From CBDDHT01 sp965228615 (GTDB lineage Bacteria; Pseudomonadota; Alphaproteobacteria; Rhizobiales; Methyloligellaceae): a stretch of 64,000 bases of DNA. The notes beneath the pieces were generated by a model. It was not told the DNA's origin and searched no databases. It saw only the letters and a program-made list of their open reading frames with translations. The stretch covers positions 863,034 to 927,033 of the forward strand of contig CBDDHT010000001.1 of the NCBI GenBank assembly GCA_965228615.1, written 5' to 3'. Below are positions 8,844 to 17,226 of the stretch, piece after piece. The translations under genes were made by a program, and so were the position numbers. How positions within the stretch are numbered: the stretch's first letter is position 1; each line of letters begins with the position of its first letter.

Positions 8844-10262
8844 ATGTTAGGTCGTTTTTCTTCTCAGAGTGTCCCGCGTGAACTGGAAGCTGTTGCAAAG
8901 CTTCCCGTCCCTGCGCCAGTTCCGGAAGCAAAGGAAAAAGAGGCGCCAAAACCGGCTGAACCGCCGGCATCCTCAGAGGGACAGCTCACCAAACAGCGTT
9001 TTTTGGATGCCAAGGTCCGTCTGCATCGCCGGCTGATCGACGAGATGAATCTCACGGCGCTGGACAAGGTCTCGCCCGAGGAACTCAAGCAACAGGTCAG
9101 TGTGCTTGCATCGGAATATGTGATGTCGGAGCGTCTGCCTCTCAATACAGAGGAACTCCAGGAATTCTCGGACGAACTCTACGATGAGATGATGGGGCTC
9201 GGTCCGATCGAGCCGCTTCTCGATGATCCGACTGTCAGCGACATCCTCATCAACACCCATGAGCTGGTCTATGTAGAACGTTTCGGTCAGTTGGAGCCTA
9301 CCCCTGTCCGCTTCAAAGACGAACCTCATCTCCTGAGAATACTGAACAAGATCGTCGCCAATGTGGGACGTCGGGTCGACGAGACGCAACCCATGGTGGA
9401 CGCCCGGTTGGAGGATGGCTCCCGCGTCAATGCCGTTGTTCGCCCTCTTGCCGTAGACGGACCACTAATCTCGATCCGCAAATTCTCCAAGAAACCGTTC
9501 AACATGGAGAAGCTGGTCGACATGGGCAGTATCAAGGCGCCTATCGCCGAAGTATTGGCGGCCGCTGTCCGTGGCCGAATGTCGACCATCGTCTCGGGTG
9601 GAACAGGTAGTGGCAAGACCACGATGCTGAACGCCCTCTCAAACCACATTTCCCACAAAGAGCGCTTGATCACGATCGAAGACGCGGCAGAACTTCAACT
9701 ACAACAGCCGCATATCGGGCGATTGGAAACGCGGCCTCCGAACATCGAAGGCAATCACGAGGTTCGTCAGCGCGAGTTGGTGAAGAATGCGCTGCGTATG
9801 CGTCCCGATCGCATCATCCTCGGTGAGGTTCGTGGCGAGGAGGCCTTTGACATGCTTCAGGCCATGAACACCGGTCACGAAGGCTCGATGGCTACCATTC
9901 ACGCCAATAATCCTCGCGACGCACTTGCCCGTCTTGAGAATATGGTTGGCATGGCTGGTTTCAATATGAGCGAAGAGAGCGTCCGCTCCCAAATGGTCGC
10001 GGCTATCACGCTCATCGTGCAGTTGTCGCGCCTCAGCGATGGCACGCGGCGTGTCACAAGCGTGAGCGAGATAACCGGTATTGAAGGCGCCGTCATTCAG
10101 ATGCAGGAGATCTTCAAATTCGTGAGGGTCGATACTGACGAGGAAGGGAAGATCACCGGAGAATTCAGGGCAACGGGCGTTCGTCCGAAATTCCTCGAAG
10201 AACTGAAGGCCCATGGTGTCCAGCTTCCTTCGGAATATTTCGATCCAAGCACGGTTCTGTGA
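8844..10262 (+). CDS. cpaF: Tad pilus secretion ATPase CpaF (TadA)
   Basis: CpaF is the cytoplasmic hexameric ATPase that powers Flp pilus assembly. The 472-residue protein has a Pro/Lys/Glu-rich N-terminal linker, an N-terminal domain with GPIEPLLDDPTVSDILIN (a hallmark of this family), a complete Walker A GGTGSGKTT near residue 255, an Asp box (TIEDAAELQL), a Walker B region (DRIILGEVRGEEA) and the His box with GHEGSMATIHANNP. All catalytic motifs appear intact. AGGTGCAGGA precedes the ATG. tadB follows immediately, so the four genes cpaF, tadB, tadC and tadD are probably co-transcribed. Confidence 0.96.
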   Translation: MLGRFSSQSVPRELEAVAKLPVPAPVPEAKEKEAPKPAEPPASSEGQLTKQRFLDAKVRLHRRLIDEMNLTALDKVSPEELKQQVSVLASEYVMSERLPLNTEELQEFSDELYDEMMGLGPIEPLLDDPTVSDILINTHELVYVERFGQLEPTPVRFKDEPHLLRILNKIVANVGRRVDETQPMVDARLEDGSRVNAVVRPLAVDGPLISIRKFSKKPFNMEKLVDMGSIKAPIAEVLAAAVRGRMSTIVSGGTGSGKTTMLNALSNHISHKERLITIEDAAELQLQQPHIGRLETRPPNIEGNHEVRQRELVKNALRMRPDRIILGEVRGEEAFDMLQAMNTGHEGSMATIHANNPRDALARLENMVGMAGFNMSEESVRSQMVAAITLIVQLSRLSDGTRRVTSVSEITGIEGAVIQMQEIFKFVRVDTDEEGKITGEFRATGVRPKFLEELKAHGVQLPSEYFDPSTVL

Positions 10263-10270
10263 GGCCGGCC

Positions 10271-11236
10271 ATGGATCCCGAACTCGTACAATATGGTCTG
10301 ATCTTCTCCATCGGTGCAGCCGTATTTCTAACCATGGAAGCGGTATATCTTTCGATATCGCGTCGCCGATCATATACGCGGCAGGTCAATGATCGCCTGA
10401 AGACCTTGGATGAGGCGGAAAACCAGGCCGATGTCCTCGTGCTCCTTAGGCGTGCACGCGGCCTGTCTGCGGACGGTCGTTTCATTCTACCGATAATCTG
10501 GTTCAACCGTCTTGCGGTACAATCAGGCGTCGCGTCGGGCAAACTCAAATTCGGAATGGGCTTCGCTGTCTGCGCCGCGGTCTTTGTTGCCTTTCTGGGA
10601 TATCTGCGCTTCGGGCCGTTGGCAGGTTTTGGTGCTTTTGTCGGCGTCGCCGGCATTTTGCCGCTGATCGTCCTGATGATATCCCGGCGTAAACGACTGC
10701 GGGCCTTCGAAGCGCAGTTGCCCGATGCGATTGACATCATGGTGCGAGGATTGCGTGCAGGTCATCCCTTGCCTGTATCGATTGCGATGGTCGGCCGCGA
10801 AATGCCGGACCCCATCGGCAGCGAATTCGGCATGACAGCCGATGAATTGACATATGGTCTCGATCTTGAAGCCTCCATGTCGAATCTGAGTGCGCGTGTC
10901 GGCTTGGAGGATTTGGTCCTGCTCGTTCTTGCAATCACGATTCAATCGCAGACAGGCGGCAATCTGAGCGAGATATTGAGCAATCTCGTCAATGTTCTGA
11001 GAGGGCGCTCGAAGATGCGCCGGAAGATCAAGAGTGTTACGGCTGAGGGGCGCGCGAGTGCGGTCATATTGAGCGCTCTGCCATTCCTCGTCTTTGGCGC
11101 GATCTTTTTCGTTTCACCGGATTTCTATGGCAAGGTCTGGCACGAGCCGATTGTGCCAAAGGTGCTGGCCATGGCGGTCGCATGGATGCTCATAGGGAAT
11201 TTCATCATGTTCCGCATGGTGAACTTCAGGATCTGA
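10271..11236 (+). CDS. tadB: Tad pilus inner-membrane protein TadB
   Basis: TadB and TadC form the inner-membrane platform of the Tad pilus, related to the GspF proteins of type II secretion. The 321-residue protein has N-terminal membrane helices, a T2SF/GspF domain with LPDAIDIMVRGLRAGHPLP (near 155) and GLEDLVLLVLAITIQSQTGGNLSE, and C-terminal helices. The ATG at 10271 follows GAGG six bases upstream; a GTG at 10259 overlaps the cpaF stop but lacks a site of its own. Length is normal. Confidence 0.94.
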   Translation: MDPELVQYGLIFSIGAAVFLTMEAVYLSISRRRSYTRQVNDRLKTLDEAENQADVLVLLRRARGLSADGRFILPIIWFNRLAVQSGVASGKLKFGMGFAVCAAVFVAFLGYLRFGPLAGFGAFVGVAGILPLIVLMISRRKRLRAFEAQLPDAIDIMVRGLRAGHPLPVSIAMVGREMPDPIGSEFGMTADELTYGLDLEASMSNLSARVGLEDLVLLVLAITIQSQTGGNLSEILSNLVNVLRGRSKMRRKIKSVTAEGRASAVILSALPFLVFGAIFFVSPDFYGKVWHEPIVPKVLAMAVAWMLIGNFIMFRMVNFRI

Positions 11237-11237
11237 C

Positions 11238-12218
11238 ATGAACGACCTTCTGGATCAGGTCCTGCAAATCCTCGAACTCGACATTGCCGATCTGGTCATG
11301 GCGTTTTCGGCGGCAACTTTCGTGTTCGTCACGCTCGTTACGTTGAGCGTCGCCCGATCGGTGAGCCGGCGAGGGGAAATTCGCGAACGCGCTCTGCATG
11401 TCGATGCATCGGAAAAGCAGGATGTTCTGAACGACCGGAGATCGTTAGGACACAAGAAGGCGTCGGGGTCCCGGCAGTTGCTCTCGTCCGTTGCCTCGAC
11501 ATTTGTCCCCGGTGACGAACAGTCCGTGTCTGCTGTCCGTTCCAATCTCATGAATGCCGGCTTCTTTCAGCCAAGCGCCGTTGCCTGGTACTATCTTATC
11601 CGTGTGATCCTGGCACTTGGCCTGCCATCCATTGCCTATGCAATTGTCTGGTTCGGCGAGTACGACGTTTCAACGACGACGCTGGGTATGGTTCTTGTCG
11701 GCTCTGGTGCATTGGGTCTGCTCTGCCCAAGCGTATTTCTCTCTCGTGTCACCCAACGTCTTCAGCGACAGTCGCGGGAGGGCTTTCCGGACTTCATGGA
11801 TCTCCTTGTTGTTTGCACAGAGTCCGGGATCAGCCTGGAAGCGGCGATCTCACGGGTCAGTGGAGAGCTGGCGCAGAATTACCCCTTCTTCGGCGTCTGC
11901 CTCCATATGGCGAGCCTCGAGTTGAGGGCAGGGCGGCCTCTGATCGAAACCTTTCACAACCTGGCCGAGCGTCTTGGGATCGAAGAGGCGAAGAATCTGG
12001 GATCTTTACTGCAGCAATCGAAGGAACTTGGCACCAGTCTGGCCCATGCACTCCGGGTCTATAGCGACGAGATGCGTGATAAACGCATGTCGGCAGCAGA
12101 GGAAAAGGCGCATGCACTGCCGGCCAAGATGACAGTGCCGCTCACCGTCTTCGTCTTTCCGGTGATCTTGATTGTCATCATGCTTCCTGTGGTCATGAGC
12201 TTCACGCTCACCATGTGA
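11238..12218 (+). CDS. tadC: Tad pilus inner-membrane protein TadC
   Basis: This 326-residue second GspF-type platform protein starts one base after the tadB stop. It has an N-terminal helix (LVMAFSAATFVFVTLVTLSV), a central helix pair, the domain motif FPDFMDLLVVCTESGISLEAA, the ELGTSLAHALRVYSDEMRDKR stretch that is diagnostic for TadC, and a C-terminal hydrophobic segment (TVFVFPVILIVIMLPVV). It is expected to pair with TadB under the CpaF ATPase. Confidence 0.94.
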   Translation: MNDLLDQVLQILELDIADLVMAFSAATFVFVTLVTLSVARSVSRRGEIRERALHVDASEKQDVLNDRRSLGHKKASGSRQLLSSVASTFVPGDEQSVSAVRSNLMNAGFFQPSAVAWYYLIRVILALGLPSIAYAIVWFGEYDVSTTTLGMVLVGSGALGLLCPSVFLSRVTQRLQRQSREGFPDFMDLLVVCTESGISLEAAISRVSGELAQNYPFFGVCLHMASLELRAGRPLIETFHNLAERLGIEEAKNLGSLLQQSKELGTSLAHALRVYSDEMRDKRMSAAEEKAHALPAKMTVPLTVFVFPVILIVIMLPVVMSFTLTM

Positions 12219-12403
12219 TCGCGACCCTTCCGATGTCATCGCTGTGATACAGACACGTTCGCGCTGCAGCTCTTGCACTGCAGTGTCGACACTCCCACAA
12301 CCGTTAATCCTCTGTTTAGGCTAAATACAACCCATCCGTGTCATTGAGGCCTTTATGGTTAATACTGACTGTGTTGAGGAGTAGACCGTTTGGGGTTGGT
12401 ACC

Positions 12404-12886
12404 GTGAACCGCGTGTGGCCATTGGTTGTCTTGGCTGTATTTCTGGGGGGATGCGTTGGCGATCGCCAGAAATCCGCGCTCGCCGAAAAGCCACGCCATG
12501 TGCGCAAAGCATCGCTCTTCGCGGATATGTCGGCAGCGCCTCTCAAGACGGCCGAATTGCACTTCCGGAACGAAGACTATGGTCTGGCGGAGCAGCATTA
12601 CCGCCGTGCCGTTGAAGCCAATCCGGCCAACAAGCAGGCCTGGATCGGTCTTGCGGCATGTTACGACCGTTTGCGCCGCTTCGATCTGGCCGAGCGAGCC
12701 TACGGTGTGATTATCAAGCAATTCGGCTATTCGGTAAGGGTCCACAACAATTACGGTTATCACTACTATCTGCGGGGGAACTGGAAGAAGGCACGCAAGC
12801 ATTTCGAAGCTGCCTATGACCTCGATCCCGACAATCCACACATCATGAACAACCTCAAACTTATCAATAGACCGAAGCCGCGCTGA
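12404..12886 (+). CDS. tadD: TadD-like TPR lipoprotein
   Basis: The 160-residue protein has a lipoprotein signal (VWPLVVLAVFLGGC) and at least three TPR units (LKTAELHFRNEDYGLAEQHY, then two more up to the end). TadD in the tad system is an outer-membrane-associated TPR lipoprotein needed for secretin assembly; this one is shorter than usual. I chose the GTG at 12404 because it begins the signal peptide and has GGGG upstream; frames from 12338 lack a ribosome site. A TTAA-N7-TTTA sequence at 12304-12318, one base off the CtrA consensus, lies 86 bases upstream, so it may have its own promoter. Confidence 0.82.
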   Translation: MNRVWPLVVLAVFLGGCVGDRQKSALAEKPRHVRKASLFADMSAAPLKTAELHFRNEDYGLAEQHYRRAVEANPANKQAWIGLAACYDRLRRFDLAERAYGVIIKQFGYSVRVHNNYGYHYYLRGNWKKARKHFEAAYDLDPDNPHIMNNLKLINRPKPR

Positions 12887-12925
12887 CAGAGCCCCTTGAC
12901 GCGTCGGCACAGCGCGCTTACATAG

Positions 12926-12947
12926 TTTCATATCGAATGATATGGAA
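12926..12947. promoter_or_regulatory. TetR-type operator upstream of tetR
   Basis: Inverted repeat TTTCATATC-GAAT-GATATGGAA (9-base arms, one mismatch) ends seven bases before the tetR start codon. A near-identical site stands before the next operon at 13549-13570, so it is most likely the regulator's own operator. Confidence 0.8.
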
Positions 12948-12954
12948 ATAGATT

Positions 12955-13536
12955 ATGGCCCGCCCGAAAGAGTTCGATCCGACCGATGCGCTGGACAAGG
13001 CGATGGCCGTGTTTTGGGCAAAGGGTTATCACGACACCTCGATCCGGGACCTCGTCGAAGCGACTGGGGTTAACTATTACGGTCTGTACAGCACGTTCGA
13101 TGACAAGCATGGGCTGTTCCTGGCGGCCCTTGATCGCTACCGCGATACGGTATCGCGTCAGATTCTGGCCGTGCTCGATCAGCCGGAGCAGCCGATATCT
13201 GCGATCTGTCAGGCATTCGATGGCGTTGTTCTGACGACCAGGCTGACCGATGGCCATCGTGGCTGCCTGATGTGCAATACGGCGGTAGAGCTGACACCAT
13301 TCGATAAAGCTGCTGCAAAAAAGGTCCGCAAGAACTTGGCCGTCTTGCGCGACGCATTCCGAAACGCAGTCGTCCGCGCTCAAGAAGTTGGCGAGGTGGC
13401 GAACGACAAGGACGAGGATGCCTTGGCGGAGTTTCTTGCAATGACGGTCTACAGCATCAGCGTTTTGGCCAGAACAGGGGCTTCCGAGGCTCAGATTCGC
13501 CGTTACGTTCAAACGGCGCTTGGGGCGCTGAACTAG
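12955..13536 (+). CDS. TetR/AcrR family transcriptional regulator
   Basis: The 193-residue repressor has an N-terminal TetR helix-turn-helix (residues 10-55, GYHDTSIRDLVEATGVNYYGLYSTF) and a C-terminal ligand domain with GCLMCNTAVEL, the pattern of the TetR_C_16/YxaF-like group that senses small electrophiles or hydrophobic compounds. It sits between two copies of the same palindrome, which indicates self-regulation and control of the downstream AhpD-like/unknown/SDR operon. The ligand is unknown; Cys residues in CLMC could be sensing residues, but that is inference. Confidence 0.9.
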   Translation: MARPKEFDPTDALDKAMAVFWAKGYHDTSIRDLVEATGVNYYGLYSTFDDKHGLFLAALDRYRDTVSRQILAVLDQPEQPISAICQAFDGVVLTTRLTDGHRGCLMCNTAVELTPFDKAAAKKVRKNLAVLRDAFRNAVVRAQEVGEVANDKDEDALAEFLAMTVYSISVLARTGASEAQIRRYVQTALGALN

Positions 13537-13548
13537 TTTTTTTGGCAA

Positions 13549-13570
13549 TTTCATATCGATTGATATGAAA
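13549..13570. promoter_or_regulatory. TetR-type operator before the AhpD-like operon
   Basis: Perfect inverted repeat TTTCATATC-GATT-GATATGAAA, located 16 bases before the ATG of the AhpD-like gene. It shares both arms with the site at 12926-12947 and would block the promoter or ribosome access when bound. Confidence 0.82.
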
Positions 13571-13586
13571 ACAGAAAGGAAGAGAG

Positions 13587-14162
13587 ATGACGTATCTCGG
13601 TCATTCAAAGACATACAAAGGGGTTGCGGATGTCTTCTTACGAGATCCGGATCGTTATGGCCCCTTACTGCAGTTCATTGACGCGGTCATGACGGGCAAA
13701 TCCGAGTTGAGTAAGGCCGAACGCGAAATGATCGCGTCGCATGTTTCCAAACTCAATGGGTGTGGGTTTTGCCTCGGAGCCCATAAATGGACGCTCGCTG
13801 CCATGGATATCGATCCGAACCTAATTGCAGCGGCCGAAGCCGGTGTCGATTCCAATCATCTCGACGAGAGAATGCAGTCGGTCCTGCGTTTCGCTGCAAA
13901 ACTGACACGGAAACCGCAGGATATCGACCAGACCGATATTGATGGGCTTCTGAGTGCCGGGTGGTCGGACCAGGCCATCGAAGACGCGATCAACGTCGTT
14001 TCGATTTTCAATTACGTCAATCGTCTGGTCGACGCTTTCGGAATCGAAGGAAGCGAATTTTACTTCGAGCAGGTGGGCAAGGTGCTGGCGACCGAAGGCT
14101 ACGCACCACTGATCGAACGGACGTCGCGGAAACCGCGTCAGCCATACCTCCCTTACATCTAA
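13587..14162 (+). CDS. AhpD-like / carboxymuconolactone decarboxylase-family peroxidase-related protein
   Basis: The 191-residue protein has the all-helical AhpD/CMD fold signature: EREMIASHVSKLNGCGFCLGAH with the redox CxxC (CGFC) and the downstream His. Such proteins reduce peroxides or act on electrophiles through the CxxC pair; others are decarboxylases without it. It is the first gene of the TetR-controlled operon and is followed after 19 bases by a protein of unknown function. AGGAAG supplies the ribosome site. Confidence 0.87.
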   Translation: MTYLGHSKTYKGVADVFLRDPDRYGPLLQFIDAVMTGKSELSKAEREMIASHVSKLNGCGFCLGAHKWTLAAMDIDPNLIAAAEAGVDSNHLDERMQSVLRFAAKLTRKPQDIDQTDIDGLLSAGWSDQAIEDAINVVSIFNYVNRLVDAFGIEGSEFYFEQVGKVLATEGYAPLIERTSRKPRQPYLPYI

Positions 14163-14181
14163 AACCCGAAGGACAAACGCA

Positions 14182-14598
14182 ATGACGAATACGCTACAAT
14201 GGACAATTGTCGGCGAGCAGTTCGAGGACGGCAGTTTGCTCAGCGATTGGACAAAAATCGAAGAGAGCGAGCTCTGGCATTGGCAGTACGATACCCACGA
14301 ACTCAGCTTCGATATTTATGAGCATGATGCCCGGTTCTGGAAGCTTTATCGCATCCGGTACGTTCCTGAGGGCAAGAGCGAGTATGTGCACAGCTTTGGC
14401 GGACAGGCGTGCCGGGTCGCGCTTGTCTCGTACAAGTCCCGTGTCCGGTCTCCGCATTCGGGACGACTTATGTCCGTTGGTGATCGCGAGTGGGTGCGGA
14501 CCTATGAAGTCGATGAAGCCGTCCACACTGTTTTGAAGGCTGGGGAGGGGGCCGCCGAATATGGTGCACCTTCCAAGCCAAAGAGAAAGGCGGCCTGA
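14182..14598 (+). CDS. Protein of unknown function in the TetR operon
   Basis: The 138-residue protein is not recognised. It is soluble, rich in Trp and Tyr (DWTKIEESELWHWQYDTHEL) and strongly amphipathic in the first half, suggesting a small beta-rich domain, with an Ala/Lys-rich tail (GAPSKPKRKAA). GAAGGA precedes the ATG. Its place between an AhpD-like redox protein and an SDR, with the SDR start one base past its stop, argues that it works in the same detoxification or conversion step. No catalytic motif is evident. Confidence 0.75.
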   Translation: MTNTLQWTIVGEQFEDGSLLSDWTKIEESELWHWQYDTHELSFDIYEHDARFWKLYRIRYVPEGKSEYVHSFGGQACRVALVSYKSRVRSPHSGRLMSVGDREWVRTYEVDEAVHTVLKAGEGAAEYGAPSKPKRKAA

Positions 14599-14599
14599 A

Positions 14600-15367
14600 A
14601 TGAGCGCTTCTTATTCGGATCCAGGAACCTCCTCTCGGCCCGTCTGTCTGATCACAGGCGTTGGCGATTCAACGGGAGCGTCGTTGGCGCGCCGATTTGC
14701 GCAAGGCGGTTATCGGGTTGCGATGATCGCGCGCAATGCCGAGCGCCTGTCCGCCCTCGAGAACGAAATCGAAGGCTCGAAAGCCTTTGTCTGCGATGTC
14801 GGCGATCTGCAAGCGCTGGAAGCGATGATTGCTGACGTGCAGGCGTCGATGGGTAAGCCCGAGATCCTGGTTCACAATGCCGTTGCGCATACATTTGCAT
14901 CCTTCATGGATGCCGATCCAACGGATCTTGAACGAAATTTCAGGGTTAACACGACATCGCTGCTATATCTCACGCGACGATTGGCGCCCGATATGATCGA
15001 TGCCGGTCACGGCGCTATCATGGTCACCGGGAACACGGCCTCGCATCGTGGCGTACCGAACTACGCATTGTTCGCGCCGACTAAATCGGCGCAGCGAATC
15101 CTTGCTCAATCGCTTGCACGTGATCTTGGTCCCAAAGGCGTGCATGTCGGCTACATCACGATAGATGCCGCGATCGATGTGACCTGGCTCGCAGATGACA
15201 AAGACAGTGCTACCTGGCTTGAACCGCCGGCGGATTGGCCTTGGTCGCGAGAAGACTATTTCGCGAAGCCGGAAGCCATTGCGGAGGAGGTTTTTCACCT
15301 GGCCCATCAGGATCGCTCGACCTGGACGTTCGATCTGACGGTCCGTCCATTTGCCGAGCAGTGGTAG
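14600..15367 (+). CDS. SDR-fold protein with altered catalytic residues
   Basis: The 255-residue protein has a short-chain dehydrogenase/reductase fold with a nucleotide-binding TGVGDSTGASLA motif (residues 19-30) and a C-terminal half of normal length. In the active-site segment GNTASHRGVPNYALFAPTK the usual YxxxK reads F158-A-P-T-K162 and the position 13 residues earlier, normally Ser, is Asn145. The Lys is kept. A clade of SDRs with FxxxK exists, so this may be an established non-classical group rather than a dead enzyme. It is the last gene of the TetR operon. The ATG at 14600 follows the previous stop by one base. Confidence 0.85.
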   Translation: MSASYSDPGTSSRPVCLITGVGDSTGASLARRFAQGGYRVAMIARNAERLSALENEIEGSKAFVCDVGDLQALEAMIADVQASMGKPEILVHNAVAHTFASFMDADPTDLERNFRVNTTSLLYLTRRLAPDMIDAGHGAIMVTGNTASHRGVPNYALFAPTKSAQRILAQSLARDLGPKGVHVGYITIDAAIDVTWLADDKDSATWLEPPADWPWSREDYFAKPEAIAEEVFHLAHQDRSTWTFDLTVRPFAEQW

Positions 15368-15415
15368 CCATCGTCGTTCGCTGCATCGTCAAACGACCCA
15401 TTACCGGTTTGTTGC

Positions 15416-15437
15416 GCAATTGTCACATGACAATTGC
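15416..15437. promoter_or_regulatory. Perfect palindrome GCAATTGTCA-CA-TGACAATTGC
   Basis: Ten-base perfect arms with a two-base centre lie in the 286-base gap between the SDR gene and the Omp25-like gene, and outer ACCGGTT/AACCGGT sequences extend the symmetry. There is no T-run, so an operator for the barrel gene is more likely than a terminator. The rest of the gap shows no gene. Confidence 0.45.
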
Positions 15438-15653
15438 AACCGGTTCGCAATCCACAGTTACATGTTGCGCGCGTAGCATCCGCGCCTACGATTCAATGAG
15501 TGATTCGTTAAGACACAGCGCTGCGTGCCGACGATAGTCGCTGCAGCAAGCGTGTCTTCAGCCGGTCGGCACATGCATGCCGGTCCGGTGCCGAATGTCG
15601 CGTACTCCACAATTCGAAAGATTTTCCGAACGTTCACGACGGGAACGCGAGCC

Positions 15654-16367
15654 ATGACTCTCACCCTCTTAAAGCGATGCACGACTGCCGCAGCGATCGC
15701 GTTTCTCGCATGGATCCCGATAGCTCAGGCGCAAGACGTAAACGCGGAGTGGGAGGGGCTTTACGCAGGCGGGATCATCGGAGTTGCCTGGTCGAGTTTC
15801 GATATTACCGCCGGCAACCAAGGCATGACGCACAATGCGACATCTGTCGCTGGCGGCGGGTTCATCGGCTTCAATATGCTGCTGACCGAAAGCATTCTGG
15901 CAGGCATTGAGAGCGACATCGTCTTTTCCGATCTCAGCGGCAATTTCTCATTCGCAAGCCATCGCGCCTCTTGGGTTGGCCGACTCGGGGTGCTTGTTGG
16001 CCCGCAGGCTCTACTCTATGGGGTGGCCGGCATCACCAGCGGCAATTTCACGACGGAAGTCACGACGCAGGGCACCGTGGCTTCGATGACGACCTTCATC
16101 GAGATCGACGATGAAGGCACTATTCCGATCGTAACCACAATCACGACACCGGGCATCCGGGTTGAGGAGTCCAAGAGGCTTTGGGGCTTTACGGTTGGTG
16201 GTGGCGTCGAAACGGATGTGAATATTTTTGCGCAGCCGATCCGTCTCGGTCTCGAGTACCGCTATTCCGACTTCAACGAATGGGATTTGGTCGTCGCCGG
16301 GCAGCTCTTCGAGATTGATCCGGAAATCCACGAACTGAGATTCCGAGCCGTCTTCCCCTTAAACTAA
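15654..16367 (+). CDS. Outer-membrane beta-barrel protein, Omp25/Omp31-like
   Basis: The 237-residue protein has a signal peptide (LKRCTTAAAIAFLAWIPIAQA, cleaved before QDV) and a beta-barrel of the opacity/porin type with alternating aromatic strands, opening with WEGLYAGGIIGVAWSSF and ending in LRFRAVFPLN, whose alternating hydrophobic end fits an outer-membrane insertion signal. LGLEYRYSDFNEWD is typical of this alphaproteobacterial family. The start is ATG 15654 with GGGAA nearby; the longer frame from 15525 has no signal peptide. It is monocistronic. Confidence 0.85.
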   Translation: MTLTLLKRCTTAAAIAFLAWIPIAQAQDVNAEWEGLYAGGIIGVAWSSFDITAGNQGMTHNATSVAGGGFIGFNMLLTESILAGIESDIVFSDLSGNFSFASHRASWVGRLGVLVGPQALLYGVAGITSGNFTTEVTTQGTVASMTTFIEIDDEGTIPIVTTITTPGIRVEESKRLWGFTVGGGVETDVNIFAQPIRLGLEYRYSDFNEWDLVVAGQLFEIDPEIHELRFRAVFPLN

Positions 16368-16376
16368 TACCAGCAA

Positions 16377-16392
16377 CGATCATTAATGATCG
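16377..16392. repeat. Perfect palindrome CGATCATTAATGATCG
   Basis: A 16-base perfect palindrome sits ten bases after the barrel gene's stop, in the 259-base gap before the sigma factor. No T-run follows. The rest of the gap contains CCAATCC twice and no gene; a weak TAATCC-N18-TATTG pair at 16575-16603 is the only candidate for the sigma operon promoter. Confidence 0.35.
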
Positions 16393-16626
16393 ACCGAGAT
16401 ATCAGCGCTCGGAAAACCAATCCCTAACCAGCGATTTTCGGTCCATGCATGATTCTATTGCGCTGGATTGGCTTTGGGTTGCCAGACCAATCCTATGCTA
16501 GGTTGCATGGGGTACAAAGTGTCTCCGGCATCAGGTTAAGCACTTGTCGAGGCACCACAATCGATAGACCGTGGTAATCCATAACGTCCTCTGGCGCGTA
16601 TTGAGCTTGAAACCAGAGGGCAGACG

Positions 16627-17226
16627 ATGCGCGTGGCACTGCTGATGACGGAAAGTGATGATGGCGTAGCGCCAGAAGACCCGCGGGACTGGCATCGCGC
16701 CCTCATGAAAAAAATTGCAGAGCGGCAGGATCGCGACGCGTTCGAGTCGCTCTTCGCTTTCTTTGCACCTCGGATCAAGGGATTGATGGTGAAAAGCGGG
16801 GCCACCGCCGACGTTGCGGAGGAACTCGCGCAAGAGGCGATGCTGACCGTTTGGCGGAAGGCAGCCTTCTATACACCCGACAAAGGTCCGGTGGGCACGT
16901 GGATCTACACCATCGCGCGTAATTTGCGGATCGACCGGCTGCGGCGACAGTCGTCGCGGCCCTATGATGATATTGCCGACCTCGAAATTCCAAGCGACGA
17001 GGCCGATGGTGAGGCGGAGACGAGCCGTAAACAGCGGGCCATACTCGTTGCAAAAGCGCTTGAAGATCTGCCGGCGGAACAACGTCTGGTCATCGAAATG
17101 TCTTTTGTCAAAGACATGGCTCAGACAGAGATTGCCGAGGAATTGTCGCTGGCGTTGGGGACCGTGAAGTCCCGCATGCGGCTGGCCTACAGAAAACTGA
17201 GAGGCAGTTTGGAGAGTTTGCAATGA
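16627..17226 (+). CDS. rpoE: RpoE-type ECF sigma factor (ChrR-controlled)
   Basis: The 199-residue sigma factor has an ECF region 2 (FESLFAFFAPRIKGLMVK, ELAQEAMLTVWRKA, GTWIYTIARNLRIDRLRR) and a region 4 helix-turn-helix (LPAEQRLVIEMSFVKDMAQ, GTVKSRMRLAYRKLR). The gene overlaps by four bases with a ChrR-type anti-sigma gene, the arrangement of the Rhodobacter singlet-oxygen regulon. The ATG at 16627 has GAGGG eleven bases upstream. A matching RpoE-type promoter is found at 23685-23713 before the lipid-modification operon, which supports its role here. Confidence 0.9.
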   Translation: MRVALLMTESDDGVAPEDPRDWHRALMKKIAERQDRDAFESLFAFFAPRIKGLMVKSGATADVAEELAQEAMLTVWRKAAFYTPDKGPVGTWIYTIARNLRIDRLRRQSSRPYDDIADLEIPSDEADGEAETSRKQRAILVAKALEDLPAEQRLVIEMSFVKDMAQTEIAEELSLALGTVKSRMRLAYRKLRGSLESLQ

